A stretch of 64,000 nucleotides of DNA from Bugula neritina (lineage: Eukaryota; Bryozoa; Gymnolaemata; Cheilostomatida; Bugulidae). The notes beneath the pieces were generated by a model. That model saw only the letters and a list, made by a program, of their open reading frames with translations, was not told the origin of the DNA and made no database searches. Where the stretch lies: positions 868,001 to 932,000 of the forward strand of contig OZ037771.1 of the NCBI GenBank assembly GCA_964035545.1. Reading direction: 5' to 3'. A program made the translations under genes and the position numbers. Below are positions 23,101 to 36,200 of this stretch, piece after piece. Within the stretch, counting starts at the first letter, position 1. Every line of letters starts with the position of its first letter.

Positions 23101-26100
23101 CTAACTCAACACGTCTTCTGATAATACTACTACCTCGACACGTCTTCTGATAATGCTATCTGTCTCATGTAGGAACTGATGACCGGGTCCAGTGTTTTTC
23201 TTGCGACGTTGAGTGTTCCCATTGGGCGCCTTCGGAGAACCCGTGGGTGCGACATGCTCGCTCAACTAAGTACTGCCGGCACGTTGAGGCAAAGCAGGGA
23301 GTCGACTATTTCCGGCGCGTCATGAATGAGTTTGGACCTTACACTGAGGAGTCGGCTGTTGTTAGGAACATGGTGAGTTGTCTGTTCTATATGCAGACGT
23401 TAGTATTACTAACTAGCAGGTTGGTATGTAGCAGTTGTACAGCTAGGAGATACTTCTAGAAGATTCTCCCATATTACGTCTCAGTGTATCTGAAGGAGTT
23501 ATGCCCCCTTCCTCAATATCCAGATAGATCACCTTAGCATGTTCTGTTTTATTTGTGTAGACGGTAACCGATAGAATGCTGAGACCCCGCATGGACTCAC
23601 TTCCTGTCCAGCGAGCTCTGGATATGAACATACCTAAGAAAGATGTGACAAGGGTGGTAGCCCGGCGCCTGCAGGTGCGTAGTACTCTATACTGCTATTA
23701 CAACTTACGAGTATAGGGATTGTCTTCTCTCTACGTGGGACATTGTGGTGAAGTGGAGATTAACCTAGAACTTTACAGCTCTGTCCATGTAATGCAGTCA
23801 ATAGTCGATTATTCTAATCTTTCAGAATAGAGAGCCTGACTTCAACAATGCAGCTGACATTGTAAGGGAGGTGTCAGCACTTAATGAAGGTGTCAGAACA
23901 GATCCGCAAGTGCCTCTTGTCCTGCCAACCATCAGCAAGTGTCCCGGGAACCAGGAGATGACTACCGACATGGTGTGTTGTGTATACTGTATTATATCTA
24001 TACAGTGTGTTGTGTATACTGTATTATATATATATACAGTGTGTTGTGTATACTGTATTATATCTATATGGTGTGTTGTGTATACTGTATTATATCTATA
24101 CAGTGTGTTGTGTATACTGTATTATATATATACAGTGTGTTGTGTATACTGTATTATACCTATACAGTGTGTTGTGTATACTGTATTATATCTATACAAT
24201 GTGTTGTGTATACTGTATTATATATATACAGTGTGTTGTGTATACTGTATTATATCTATACAGTGTGTTGTGTATACTGTATTATGCCTATACAGTGTGT
24301 TGTGTATACTGTATTATATCTATACAATGTGTTGTGTATACTGTATTATATATATACAATGTGTTGTGTATACTGTATTATATATATACAGTGTGTTGTG
24401 TATACTGTATTATATTTATACAGTGTGTTGTGTATACTGTATTATATATACAGTGTGTTGTGTATACTGTATTATATCTATACAGTGTGTTGTGTATACT
24501 GTATTATATCTATACAGTGTGTTGTGTATACTGTATTATATCTATACAGTGTGTTGTGTATACTGTATTATATCTATACAGTGTGTTGTGTATACTGTAT
24601 TATATCTATACAGTGTGTTGTGTATACTGTATTATATATATACAGTGTGTTGTGTATATTGTATTATATATATACAGTGTGTTGTGTATACTGTATTATA
24701 TCTATACAGTGTGTTGTGTATACTGTATTATATCTATACAGTGTGTTGTGTATACTGTATTATATCTATACAGTGTGTTGTGTATACTGTATTATATATA
24801 TACAGTGTGTTGTGTATACTGTATTATATCTATACAGTGTGTTGTGTATACTGTATTATATCTATACAGTGTGTTGTGTATACTGTATTATATCTATACA
24901 GTGTGTTGTGTATACTGTATTATATATATACAGTGTGTTGTGTATACTGTATTATATCTATACAGTGTGTTGTGTATACTGTATTATACCTATACAGTGT
25001 GTTGTGTATACTGTATTATATATATACAGTGTGTTGTGTATACTGTATGATATCTATACAGTGTGTTGTGTATACTGTATTATACCTATACAGTGTGTTG
25101 TGTATACTGTATTATATCTATACAGTGTGTTGTGTATACTGTATTATATATATACAGTGTGTTGTGTATATTGTATTATATATATACAGTGTGTTGTGTA
25201 TACTGTATTATATCTATACAGTGTGTTGTGTATACTGTATTATATCTATACAGTGTGTTGTGTATACTGTATTATATCTATACAGTGTGTTGTGTATACT
25301 GTATTATATATATACAGTGTGTTGTGTATACTGTATTATATCTATACAGTGTGTTGTGTATACTGTATTATATATATACAGTGTGTTGTGTATACTGTAT
25401 GATATCTATACAGTGTGTTGTGTATACTGTATTATACCTATACAGTGTGTTGTGTATACTGTATTATATCTATACAGTGTGTTGTGTATACTGTATTATA
25501 TCTATACAGTGTGTTGTGTATACTGTATTATATCTATACAGTGTGTTGTGTATACTGTATTATATCTATACAGTGTGTTGTGTATACTGTATTATATCTA
25601 TACAGTGTGTTGTGTATACTGTATTATATCTATACAGTGTGTTGTGTATACTGTATTATATCTATACAGTGTGTTGTGCATACTGTATTATATATATACA
25701 ATGTGTTGTGTATACTGTATTATATATATACAGTGTGTTGTGTATACTGTATTATATCTATACATTGTGTTGAACATTGCAGATGAAAGCCAAGTTTCAT
25801 TGGAGCCGTCCCGCTTTACAGGACTATCTGAAGGTTGTGTTAGGGGAAGAGCATTGGGGGGAAATAATTGAGAAGCACACTCGGGTACGTACTAATACTA
25901 AGTGTACGTACTATATCACTAAGTGTACGTACTGTCACTAAGTGTACGTACTGTCACTAAGTGTACGTACTGTCACTAAGTGTACGTACTGTCACTAAGT
26001 GTACGTACTGTCACTATCAGCTGACAAAATATGCCCAATAGGTTGCACAGTATTTGTAGTAGAGTATAATATATATAATAATATATTGTAATATTTATAA

Positions 26101-26147
26101 TATAATGCAATATGTGTGGTATAATGTAATATGTATAGTGTAATGTA

Positions 26148-26211
<64 letters not shown>

Positions 26212-27372
26212 AGTACAGTGTACTAGATATAATACAGATATATAGTATTGTATACTAGATATAATACAGATATATAGTATTGTATACTAGATATAATACA
26301 GATATATAGTATTGGTGTTATTAGGAGGGACCGGGAGACCTGGTAGACTTACCTTACCTCCTCAAGTTGGTCGTCAGTCTTCTCAAAGAGCCGAATACTG
26401 GTGAGTCACAGGAAGTTAGCTCTACTCTACTCGGTAGTTTGTGGTTCTGTTGTCAGGGATTATCTTCTCTCAACTTATGCAACCTGTATTGGCTGCATTG
26501 TAGACACTCAGTATAAGTTTTATATGTAATTTCACTCAGCTGTTATTATATGACCTTTATTTTTGACTTCAGAGGAGTTCTTTCATACGGTATAATATAA
26601 TAGTGTAATATAATAGTATAATATAATAGTGTAATATAATAGTATAATATAATAGTATAATGTAATAGTATAATATAGTGTAATATAATAGTATAATATA
26701 ATAATTCGTAGCTGAAGAGGTCAGTGTGGAGCAGCCGACAGGGAGAGAGCTCATTAAGCGAATCACCTGTAAGATCTGCCTGACTAGTGTGATTGAAGTA
26801 ACTTTCCAGCCCTGTGGACACTTTGGTGAGAGTTGTGTAGACTAGTATAGCAGTATAGCAGTGGCTTACATCTAGTATAGCAAGTGGCTTACATCTAGTA
26901 TAGCAAGTAGCTTACATCTAGTATAGCAAGTGGCTTACATCTAGTATAGCAAGTAGCAGGGAACGACCGGGTCTACTGTGCTTCATTTTAGATGTCAAAT
27001 GTTTGGCTGCATTCTTATCAATAAAAGGTAGAAGACAACCCCTTAGTATGTTACGTCATTGTGTTGTGGAGATTTATAATAAGCTGTGTTGTGAACATGT
27101 ATGTAATTACGTCCCTTCAGTGTTCCCAGCTTACAAGTGTTGTAACTCTTTAAGAGAAGGTAACTCCTGAAACTAGTCTCCCTGACGCAGTCTCTGGTTA
27201 CAGTCGGTCTTGAAACTTTACCAAAGACTATGTTAAACTTCATTAGGAGTTGTCATCTCTTATAGAGAGTTGTTCATTAGTAAATGTTTCTTCTGTTTCA
27301 GTGTGCTGTATCACTTGTGCCGCTGCAATGACAACCTGTCCTCTCTGTAGACAGCGTATCATCTGTTACTGA
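20195..27372 (+). CDS. IAP-A: inhibitor of apoptosis protein, 3 BIR + UBA-like + RING
   Basis: Twelve coding exons give 571 aa: 20195-20504, 20774-20876, 21270-21430, 21927-22049, 22621-22815, 23173-23372, 23561-23674, 23826-23972, 25783-25884, 26325-26400, 26712-26825, 27302-27372. Phases agree throughout. BIR1 (about 32-95) has CTEC, H86 and C93. BIR2 (about 150-232) is degenerate (CQFC with altered His-Cys spacing). BIR3 (about 262-342) is canonical: FLTWRREN, AAGFYYTG, CFSC, then H and C. A UBA-like segment follows (PVQRALDMNIPKKDV). The C-terminal RING is intact: CKIC, PCGH, CCITC, CPLC. Two extra exons between UBA and RING (25783-26400) are unlike the neighbouring copies. Likely an E3 ligase that restrains caspases or acts in immune signalling; the substrate is unknown. 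A polyadenylation signal candidate is AATAAA at 27992. Confidence 0.85.
21440..21585. repeat. 34-base tandem repeat in IAP-A intron 3
   Basis: Four copies of a unit containing ATATATGACCTATAAAACTC and TACACTCTACTCG, starting near the exon 3 donor. Confidence 0.88.
22621..23372 (+). other. BIR3 of IAP-A
   Basis: Two exons form one canonical BIR. The first has R-x-x-TFLTW and LSAAGFYYT, the second DDRVQCFSCDVECSHW with C-x2-C-x16-H-x6-C. This zinc fold binds IAP-binding motifs of caspases and their antagonists in known IAPs. It is the best-preserved BIR of the gene and the one most like vertebrate BIR2/BIR3. Confidence 0.85.
23030..23160. repeat. About 31-base tandem repeat in IAP-A intron 5
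   Basis: Four to five copies of a unit containing AATACTACTAACTCAACACG and TCTTCTGAT, ending just before the exon 6 acceptor. Confidence 0.85.
23973..25775. repeat. 32-base minisatellite filling IAP-A intron 8
   Basis: About 56 copies of a 32-base unit containing GTGTGTTGTGTATACTGTAT and TATATCTATACA. The array starts at the exon 8 donor (ACATG|GTGTGTTG) and nearly reaches the exon 9 acceptor, so the intron is essentially all repeat. No stop codon occurs in any of the three forward frames across most of it. Confidence 0.95.
25885..26010. repeat. 19-base array of GTACGTAC donors in IAP-A intron 9
   Basis: The exon 9 donor CGG|GTACGTAC is followed by about six copies of GTACGTACTGTCACTAAGT, each carrying the same donor-like string. 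Confidence 0.9.
26150..26320. repeat. TA microsatellite and adjoining 33-base repeat
   Basis: About 25 TA units (26155-26208), then about three copies of a unit containing AGATATAATACAGATATATA, in IAP-A intron 9 up to the exon 10 acceptor. Confidence 0.9.
26588..26705. repeat. TATAATATAATAG repeat in IAP-A intron 10
   Basis: An imperfect AT-rich tandem repeat (TAGTATAATATAA), ending just before the exon 11 acceptor at 26711. Confidence 0.85.
26712..27372 (+). other. RING finger of IAP-A split over two exons
   Basis: Exon 11 supplies CKICLTSVIEV and FQPCGHF; exon 12 supplies VCCITCAAAMTTCPLCRQRI and the stop. All eight C3HC4 ligands are present. The intron splits the domain directly after the PCGHF segment, and the same split recurs in IAP-B, C and D, which shows common descent of the cluster. 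Confidence 0.88.
26838..26955. repeat. 23-base tandem repeat in IAP-A intron 11
   Basis: About five copies of TAGCAAGTGGCTTACATCTA followed by GTA, just inside the exon 11 donor. Confidence 0.85.
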
Positions 27373-30210
27373 CTGTATTTATTTCAACTCTTATGGTATA
27401 TTTGTGCTCAGAGTTACTCATCTAACTTCTTTATCTTTCAAGGGTGCTTTTGACTACTTATGTCAGTCTTTTTATCTTTAAACCATCACGGATGCTCCAT
27501 GTGACAAAATTTAATAAGTTTTTCATGTAATCATGCTGCATGTGAAAAATTTGAACTTTTTTTCTGCATAATTATCGCAATAATGTAATAATTTTATTTC
27601 ATTAAAGCAATCAAACTATTGAAATATTACTCCAACATGTAGCTCCGCCCACCACTCTCCTAGTGGCTACTCCCTAAGTATTGGAGTTTTCTCCCCGTTG
27701 TTGTACGTCACATAACTCTCACTTATGACATTTACTAGTTTAAGCTTCCTAGTCCAGAAACATGACCGGTTAACCTTTTAAGATTTTAAATTTACTCCGA
27801 GAATTTGTCTATAGCTTTCATACAAGTATTCTAAAGCACCCTAATCACTCTTAAAGTGTTGTACTTCTATTATTTCTGTAATGTTATGTTGTTTGTGTGT
27901 ATCTCTTTTCTCTGTAAATGCATGTGTTTCTATAATACCATTTAACTTGGTTTTATTTTTTCATCCATTGCATTTACTATTTTGATATTTTAATAAACTG
28001 ATATTTTCTTACAAATATCATTTATCTGCCTGTTTGTCTGTCTGTCTGGTTACTGGATATAATTACTAGTGGTAATAAGGTCAGCTTGCTCCTTACAAAG
28101 TATGCAGCAGCATGTCTCTTTGTTTGTCTGTCTGTATGTCCAAATCAATGGTTTATTTACATACTGTACATTATCTCAATCCAAGCTATATAACCGTAAT
28201 AGGTCATCATAATAACAGTAAGAATATAATAATATAGTCATAGTAACGCTTATACACATGTCATATTTTCTCTATGGATTTCGAATATAAAGTTTCTTGG
28301 TTTCAAAATTTCTTAAATGTTTAGAGTTTAGACCATATTATGTTCATATCGTGTAGAGCGCAAAATCTATTTCCATCACATAACCAAGTTTGTGTAAAAT
28401 ATCCCAACTTGTGTAAGTGGACATTCAACATCTAAACTTGCCCGGTTGTGACTCTTTTCACCACTGCGATGCTGATTTGAACTTTTGAGCTTACCATGTT
28501 GGGAGTTGTCAGAACTGTTCCTCGTCTACCTATGCTATTTTCATTAGAGGAGCAGACAACTTCTAATCTGACCAATAGTATACAATAATATGTTCTAATT
28601 GTTTTTGACAGTACTACACCTTTCAAGTTAACCCTTTACACCCTTCTAGTTGACCACAAATAATATTATAATTTGTATTCGTGTGTTGAATGAAAAGCAT
28701 TACTTACTAACTGCAAGGCGCTGTAGTATCTTTCCACAATGGCGACCAATAGCCCCACTTCCCTGAGTAATATTAGCTTTCCTACACTTTCATTCAACTT
28801 GTGTTACGTGTGGCCATGTGGGTTGTGGTTTGCTCCATGACGTAAACAGATAACTTCTCATGCTTTAAAACCAGATTCAAGAATGAAGAGCACACTATTC
28901 TAGAAGGTCAAATGTCATGTATTTTAGACTGATTGAATCACGTGACTTTCACTCCATTCACTCTAATAGTTGCAAGGCATTTGAGTTCAGACTGTAGTAG
29001 GAATCGCTGCGCTCTGGTGATTATTGAGTAAGAAAACAGATTGTGGTGAGTTTGATTATTTTTTTATGTAAATTTCTATTTTAATATACATGATGATTTT
29101 ATCAGCATTTAGAGTCAGGACATACTGACAGTGTTATAAAGGTTTGGGACTTGTCCGCGCGCGGAGTAATACCAGTGAATGTGATAGTTGTCATTTCTCT
29201 TGCTATTGGCATTGCGCTCTCATAACTCACTGGAGTTGGTAGCTGCCCAGTTCTTGGATTTATTTAGTATAGCATGTACTGTATCTGTGCTCTACTAATT
29301 AAAAAAAAGTATAGTCTACCAGCTAAAATTTAAAGCTTGTCAATCTAACAACTTTATTGAAAGGAACCAATTGTTCATCATGGCTCTTCATATTTGATAG
29401 TCAAGTACCCTCAATATTTTAGAGGCAATAAAACGGTACTTGAATAGTGAATACGAAACCGTATTTTGGTCCCAATAAATAACCTGGTAAGTTCCACCAT
29501 CCATCGGGTTGAGCGAAGTGTTACATCATCAAGTACTATGCTCCGAGTGTGGCTCTTTAGCTTCTCTGAGCCAAGTTCGTAGTTGCAGAGGTGAAACTCA
29601 GCTTGTAGTATCAGTATATCCGCTATTTGTCTTCCAGTTGGCAGTTACTAGTAACTAGTAAGCAGTAAGTACTGGTTTGGATCTGTAAATATTTAAATAT
29701 TTGGACATAGCTCTTAATTTTTAATGCTACTTAAAAATGGCTCAAACATGACTCATGTAAATCATAGCCTAGGGAAAGTGTGTCCTGTTTTCAGTGAGGG
29801 GTTTTGCTAGAAAATAGCAGATCAAGACAGGTGTGTGCTCTGAGACTATGAACATGTAGGGCTACAGTCGTGTATGTGTTCAGGCTGAGTTATGAGCTGG
29901 CTTATTCTTAAGTTCCAAAGTTTATTAGTTAATTCATTTCAGGATTGATATTCTTGTCATAATATATTATTTGGGGATTTAAACTTGAGTACTGTGGTAT
30001 CTGTGTGGTATAGTATCATAAGATATCTCCACTATTTAACAGTCTAGTATACTGATATGTTCCTGCGAATTCCAGTTAGCATATACAGTCTGATCTTCTA
30101 TGGTTCTCTTTCTCACCTTTTGTCTAGGGAAAAAAGCATGTTTCATGTTTCAAAGCTTTCATATTTCTTTAACTTTGTGTTCCTTCACTATTTTGTTTAC
30201 TTGGTGTTAG
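27373..30210. other. Region between IAP-A and IAP-B
   Basis: The first 500-600 bases are the IAP-A 3' flank and are strikingly similar to the 3' flank of IAP-B (36310-36815). AATAAA occurs at 27992. The rest is AT-rich, with TGTCTGTC-rich patches near 28030 and 28120. I see no supported exon. An upstream IAP-B exon must lie here if the acceptor at 30210 is used. Confidence 0.45.
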
Positions 30211-33200
30211 GACCGTTACTTGAAAGTGATGTACCACAGAGATAGACTGCTGAGCTGCGGGGACCACATGGGCGGCTTATTCCCCTTCCCGTTCATGTCT
30301 CTAGTCTTAGCTCAGTTTATACCAGAAGATGACGAGACGTTCATATGCCCACACTGTGAACTGAGGGTACGGAATACAGACCCACTGCAGGGATATGCGT
30401 CCCCAGTAGAGTACCACATCTCACAGAGTCCTAATTGCCCCCTTGCCCTCACCTTACATGATATTCCTGGGTTTTATCCCCCCCTGGACTTTGTTGTTGA
30501 TGGTAAGTAAGATATAGTCTACTCTACAGCAGTGCTACTGAACTAGTTCCTTAGCACTACTTATAGAGAGCATATCCTAGTTTGTTTGCTGCCAGGTGTA
30601 AATATTAATGCTGCCTAGTTTGTTTGCTGCCAGGTGTAAATACTAATGCTGCCTAGTTTGTTTGCTGCCAGGTGTAAATACTAATGCTGCCTAGTTTGTT
30701 TGCTGACCTGTAACACTGAGCTGTAGTTATCTGACCCTAGAACATGAGATTCTCTGAAACTGTCTAGTCAACATGCATCTCGTCCATTCTCTATAAATTT
30801 ATATAATCCTGAATTGTTGAATGGCAGAATATAGACACCAATTTCTTGCACTTGTTTATGACTCATTATTGACCTCTTTATCCCTGATCAGTGTCATGGT
30901 GGTTTGGTAGTCATAGTAACAAAGTAAACATAGAGCAGGGAATGTGATTTCCTCCCTCACCCTGACAGACATGTTGAACATGTTAGACAGATATTGTTTT
31001 GTTATTCTATTACTATGGGTTTGGCTGGGTTCCAAGTAAATAAGTAGCTATTGACATTATTGACTGGAGCGTATCGTATCGGTAAGCTATTGTATTAGAG
31101 GACAAGTACTGCTAATGTAGCCCACCTGTAACCTTCACTGCTAGTTGTAAAGTGACTAAAGACTTGGTCACTACTGCACCACTGCCTACTGGTTATTCTC
31201 CAATCATATTATCATTATAAACATACTATTGTAGATGCACACCACGCTCACTCACAGCATCTAGATAAACTGGCAATAATAATCTCACTGTGGACTGATA
31301 ACTCTGACAAAGTACGGAGTCTCTTTGCTAGTGGATGGTTAAACAAGGCGAGTGTTTGCAATGAACTTATGTGTTACACTCTTCTCTAGAGATATATAAC
31401 TTATGTGTTACACTCCTCTCTAGAGATATATAACTTATGTGTTACACTCTTCTCTAGAGATATATATTGATATAATAATATAATATAATACAATAATATG
31501 ATACAATAATTCTTTCAATTTTGAAAAATTCTGTAAATTGAGGGTTTAGCCATTTTTTCAGTAGAGTCTTCCTAGAAGTAAGTGTGGCTAATTCAGATGA
31601 ACAGATTCTATTGGTCGGTTGGTTTAGGGTTGTGTCTGACTATCTGGTGAAGGTCATTGTCCATCTGACTTGGCCAATAAGCTTCGAGTTGTTTATTTAT
31701 AGTTTTATATCAAGAACAGAAGCCTTGTTATGACCTTTCAATGCTAGAAGGTCACCAGTGAGGCTGACCTTGTGAAAGAATGTCTGTTTAGTTCATGTGT
31801 TGTGTTTGATATACAGCCGGCAGTTCCGGTGCAGGAAGGAGATGCGCTGCCTGTACCTCCGTCTGCTGTACCCCCGTCTGCTGGGCCTCCGTCTGCTGTA
31901 CCTCCGTCTGCTGAACCTCCGTCTGCTGAGCCACAGGATGAAGTTAAAGCCAACCAGGTGGGTGGTGTAATTTGCAGTAAAGATTAGGTGTAATATACAG
32001 CACTTAGTTCAATAGATAGGTTTGAGAGCAGGCAGTTTTTTATTCATCATCCGCATTGTCACGTTGACTATTCATACACTTCAATGTGACTACGTGACTT
32101 ACTCACGTACACAACTTTTACTCTAGTCGCTGTCCACATGCTACAGTAGCTTGTAATAATTCCTTTGATGGTTGCCAACAAAATTACTCATCTTGCTATT
32201 ACTAGACTCTGGCACTCTCAGGTTGTCAACTTTACTGCCTAGGGAATATTTCAAATACTCCCAGTTCATTCATGGAAACACAAATATAAATACATTGCTA
32301 TACAATATGCTTTAGCAGTCATCGGCACATTTAGGAAACACACAAACAAGGAGCACTGCTAGTTCCCTGTCCCGGTATATTAATCATATGACCATATGTA
32401 AGTTCTTCTTACAGGTTATATAATGTCTAGTAAGTGTTGGAACATGTCCACTCCCTGCTTGACCACCATTCAGTTTTGTAACCTGATATTGACCAATAAC
32501 ATGGCTGTTTACACACATTAGATAGTCCAGCTCACTTAGTATAGTACTAGGACTAGTGTTTTATCTGCACACTACTTACTTTAGTAGAAACAGGTTATTG
32601 TTCAGTTCCTTAAATTTCCTGACTATGTGATAAAAATAGCAACCTTGTGTTTGTCCTGCCTCTCTGTAGATTATGGGCCATGTTACGGTCCAGCGAACTC
32701 TGCATTGATATTATATATATAGGAATAGTTTTCAGCCAGCATCTGCATTGTGTGTGAACAATAATTGTGTATACACTATAATGTCTTCTGCTTCACCTTC
32801 TTTTATCACCACTTTTTGTTCTTTACTAATAAGTTAACTGATGTGATACTGTGTTGTGACATTACTAGCTACTATAATACTGCATGTAAGTAATAATGTA
32901 TAATATATATAATAGTTATTTGGGAATAATCTCCCCATTTAGTTCATGACCTATATAATCAGCAAAACACATTCTGCAGTATATGTGAGAATCTTACTAT
33001 AACATCATGTTGTATACATTTCTTGTTTAGGCTAGCCGAGGCATTGACTGTAGAAATGTGTACAGTGTAGTGGGTGATCAGTCTGATGTTGGCACTGCTG
33101 TGGGGGAGAGAGAGAGTCTAGGTGAGTGTAGTCACACTTCTGCAGTCACACTTCTGCAGTCACGCTTCTGTAGTCACCAACATCCAGAGTTTGCTGTGGA

Positions 33201-36200
33201 GAATAGAAGAATGGCCACATTTCTTACTTACCCACAGAATGCATGTCATGACGTGGAAGATTTGGCACACTGGGGTTACTTCTATGAAGGTATTACACTA
33301 TACAGTATTACACTATACAGTATTACACTATACAGTATTACACTATACAGTATTACACTATACGGTATTACACTATACGGTATTACACTATACAGTATTA
33401 CACTATACAGTATTACACTATACGGTATTACACTATACGGTATTACACTATACAGTGTTACACTATACAGTAGCACACTATACAGTATTACTCTATACAG
33501 TAGCACACTATACAGTAGCACACTATACAGTATTACACTATACAGTAGCACACTATACAGTATTACACTATACAGTATTACACTATACAGTATTACACTA
33601 TACAGTAGCACACTATACAGTATTACACTATACAGTATTACACCATACAGTATTACACCATACAGTATTACACTGTACGGTATTACACTATACAGTATTA
33701 CACTATACAGTGTTACACTATACAGTATTACTCTGTACAGTATTACACTGTACAGTATTATACTGTACAGTATTACACTATACAGTATTACACTATACGG
33801 TATTACACTATACAGTGTTACACTATACAGTAGCACACTATACAGTATTACACTATACAGTAGCACACTATACAGTAGCACACTATACAGTATTACACTA
33901 TACAGTAGCACACTATACAGTAGCACACTATACAGTATTACACTATACAGTATTACACTATACAGTATTACACTATACAGTAGCACACTATACAGTATTA
34001 CACTATACAGTATTACACTATACAGTATTACACTATACAGTATTACACTATACAGTATTACACTATACAGTATTACACTATACAGTATTACACTATATGA
34101 AGTTTAGATATAAAAATAGTCTACTTACTCATTCAGGGAAAGGCGACTCTGTTACTTGTTTCTCATGTGGAGTTGTTTCCTCTGACTGGAGAAGAAATGA
34201 AACAGTTTTCCAAAGGCACGCGAGAAGTTCATCAAATTGCCAGTTTCTTATTGGGAAGATGGGAGCTGAGGCTATACACGCTGTAGTACAAGATCTCGGG
34301 GTTTATGAGCCACCCGCACCACAAGATGGAATAAATGTGTGTACCTCTATGCTATACTCTAATGTTTGCTGTATGTTACGTGCTAACTGAGTGCTCTACC
34401 ACTGTGTGTGTTTCTGTTGTACCTTTAGATTGTGACTAGGAGAATGCTGAGACCCAGGTTGGACTCTACTCCTGTACAAACAGCTCTTTCTATGGGAACT
34501 GGCAGAGAGGATCTAAGGCTACCAAGTATCAAGGTGCGTATGTACTCAGCTGAAGTGAAGGGTCTCATCTATTCATTTTGTTCCTAGATGTATAGCTAGC
34601 AGGTAGAAATGGCTAGCTGGTAGATAATGAACACCATTTGATATAATTATCTGAAAATTGGGAGTTGTGTTCCCTTAAATTTTTGCCTGTTAGTAAACAG
34701 CTCCAAATACTAAAAAGTATTATCATGCCTTAGAATGCTCAGTTAGTAGTCCTAGTTACGACTGTCCTGTTCAGTGTGGTCAGACTATACACCTAGTAAT
34801 ATGCTCTGTTCCAACTGTTAGTTCGTGAGGCCAGATCGCCAGTACGTAGCTGACATTGAGAGAGATGTTCAGATTTCTGCTGGGGAAGTTGGAGTGAGAG
34901 TTCTGTCCTCTTGTCAGGATGAAGTGTTTGCTCACGGTATAACATTACTAATACTATATTCTCCCTAAACAGCCTCTCTACTACTCCCTAAACAGCCTCT
35001 CTATTCTCCCTAAACAGCCTCTCTATTTACCCCAAACTCCCTCTCTACTACTCCCCAAAAAGCCTCTTTTACTCCCTAAACAGCCTCTCTGTTATTCCTT
35101 ATGTAGCATTAATAAAAATCTGAAAAATTTAGTTTCAGTTCTTCAATTTCACGTCTGGCAAGTTGGTATACAAAACCATATTATACTATACTCTCTTTCT
35201 ATGGTAAATCTTCCATAACTGACAGCTAGTAAAATAGAAACAAGAGAAAGTAATGTTAGCAGGTAAAAGTGTGTCTAAAGCATTATACTACATCTCTCTC
35301 TTATGTAATTCTCACCCCAGTCCAGCAGCATTCACATTCACCCTCATTGCGTCAACTCAACAGAGTAAGTTGTCTCCTCTTTGTAGACACCAGCACGTCT
35401 CGCATCAGAGAGCGAGCTACTCAGCTGAAGTCTCAACTCCGGTGTAAGATATGCTCGACATCTAAAGTTGGAGTTGTCTTTCTACCTTGCGGTCACCTTG
35501 GTTAGTTAGTTTAATACATTTTCAGTGTGAGGTTGTGTGGAATAGTGGCTAATAGTACGCATATTAATGTAGCTGTCAATGATGGTAATTTGGGAATAAT
35601 ATATCAAACTTAGCTACATGTTAACTGACATTGTAATGTTAGTGAGACAGTGACACCTCCTTGTGATTGGTAAGTTACTGATGATGTCACAGAGGCAGTT
35701 GTGATCAACTCTCGGGGCATCAATCTTTAAACTAGGAAGTAGCATATCTTGGGTGATGACGCTGCATGCTAGCTCTTTACTCTGTACTGCTACATGGGAG
35801 TGAAATACGAACTTTAGTTGGCTACTTGATCTACTAATAATAACAGTAGAGTTGGCATCTTGAGCATATAGTTCATGGTTGTGGTGAATGAGATGACATT
35901 GCAGCCAGATATTGGGTTGTGTTGTAGTGTGCTGCCAAAGGTGCTCATCCAGCATTACCTGCTGCCCACTGGAGTTCACCTGTGGTCAAATGATCAGAGG
36001 GACTAAAAGCATTAACTTTACCTAGGTACGTAACAATGTCAGGTGAGTATTTGTGTTATACAACTCATTGTTATCAAATGCTGTAGTATAAACAGTATAA
36101 TATGCTGTGAAGTGTATACTGTAAAGTATGTTGGAAATACCAAAGATAATGGAAAGCAAATCATAATGTACTCAACATTTGATGTCTGGCATGTAAGTTT

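Noticed and set aside
23871-25871. A 666-residue open reading frame
   Set aside because: It reads through the 32-base minisatellite of IAP-A intron 8. The flanking exons splice in phase across it (23972 to 25783).
33122-33145. A 24-base intron in IAP-B between GTGAGT and a CTGCAG acceptor
   Set aside because: It is far too short for a spliceosomal intron, and the frame is open through it. I treat 33031-33289 as one exon containing a 14-base tandem repeat.
33122-34390. Long overlapping reading frames on both strands
   Set aside because: These arise from a 15-base repeat, whose period keeps every frame open. The IAP-B BIR exons splice across it.
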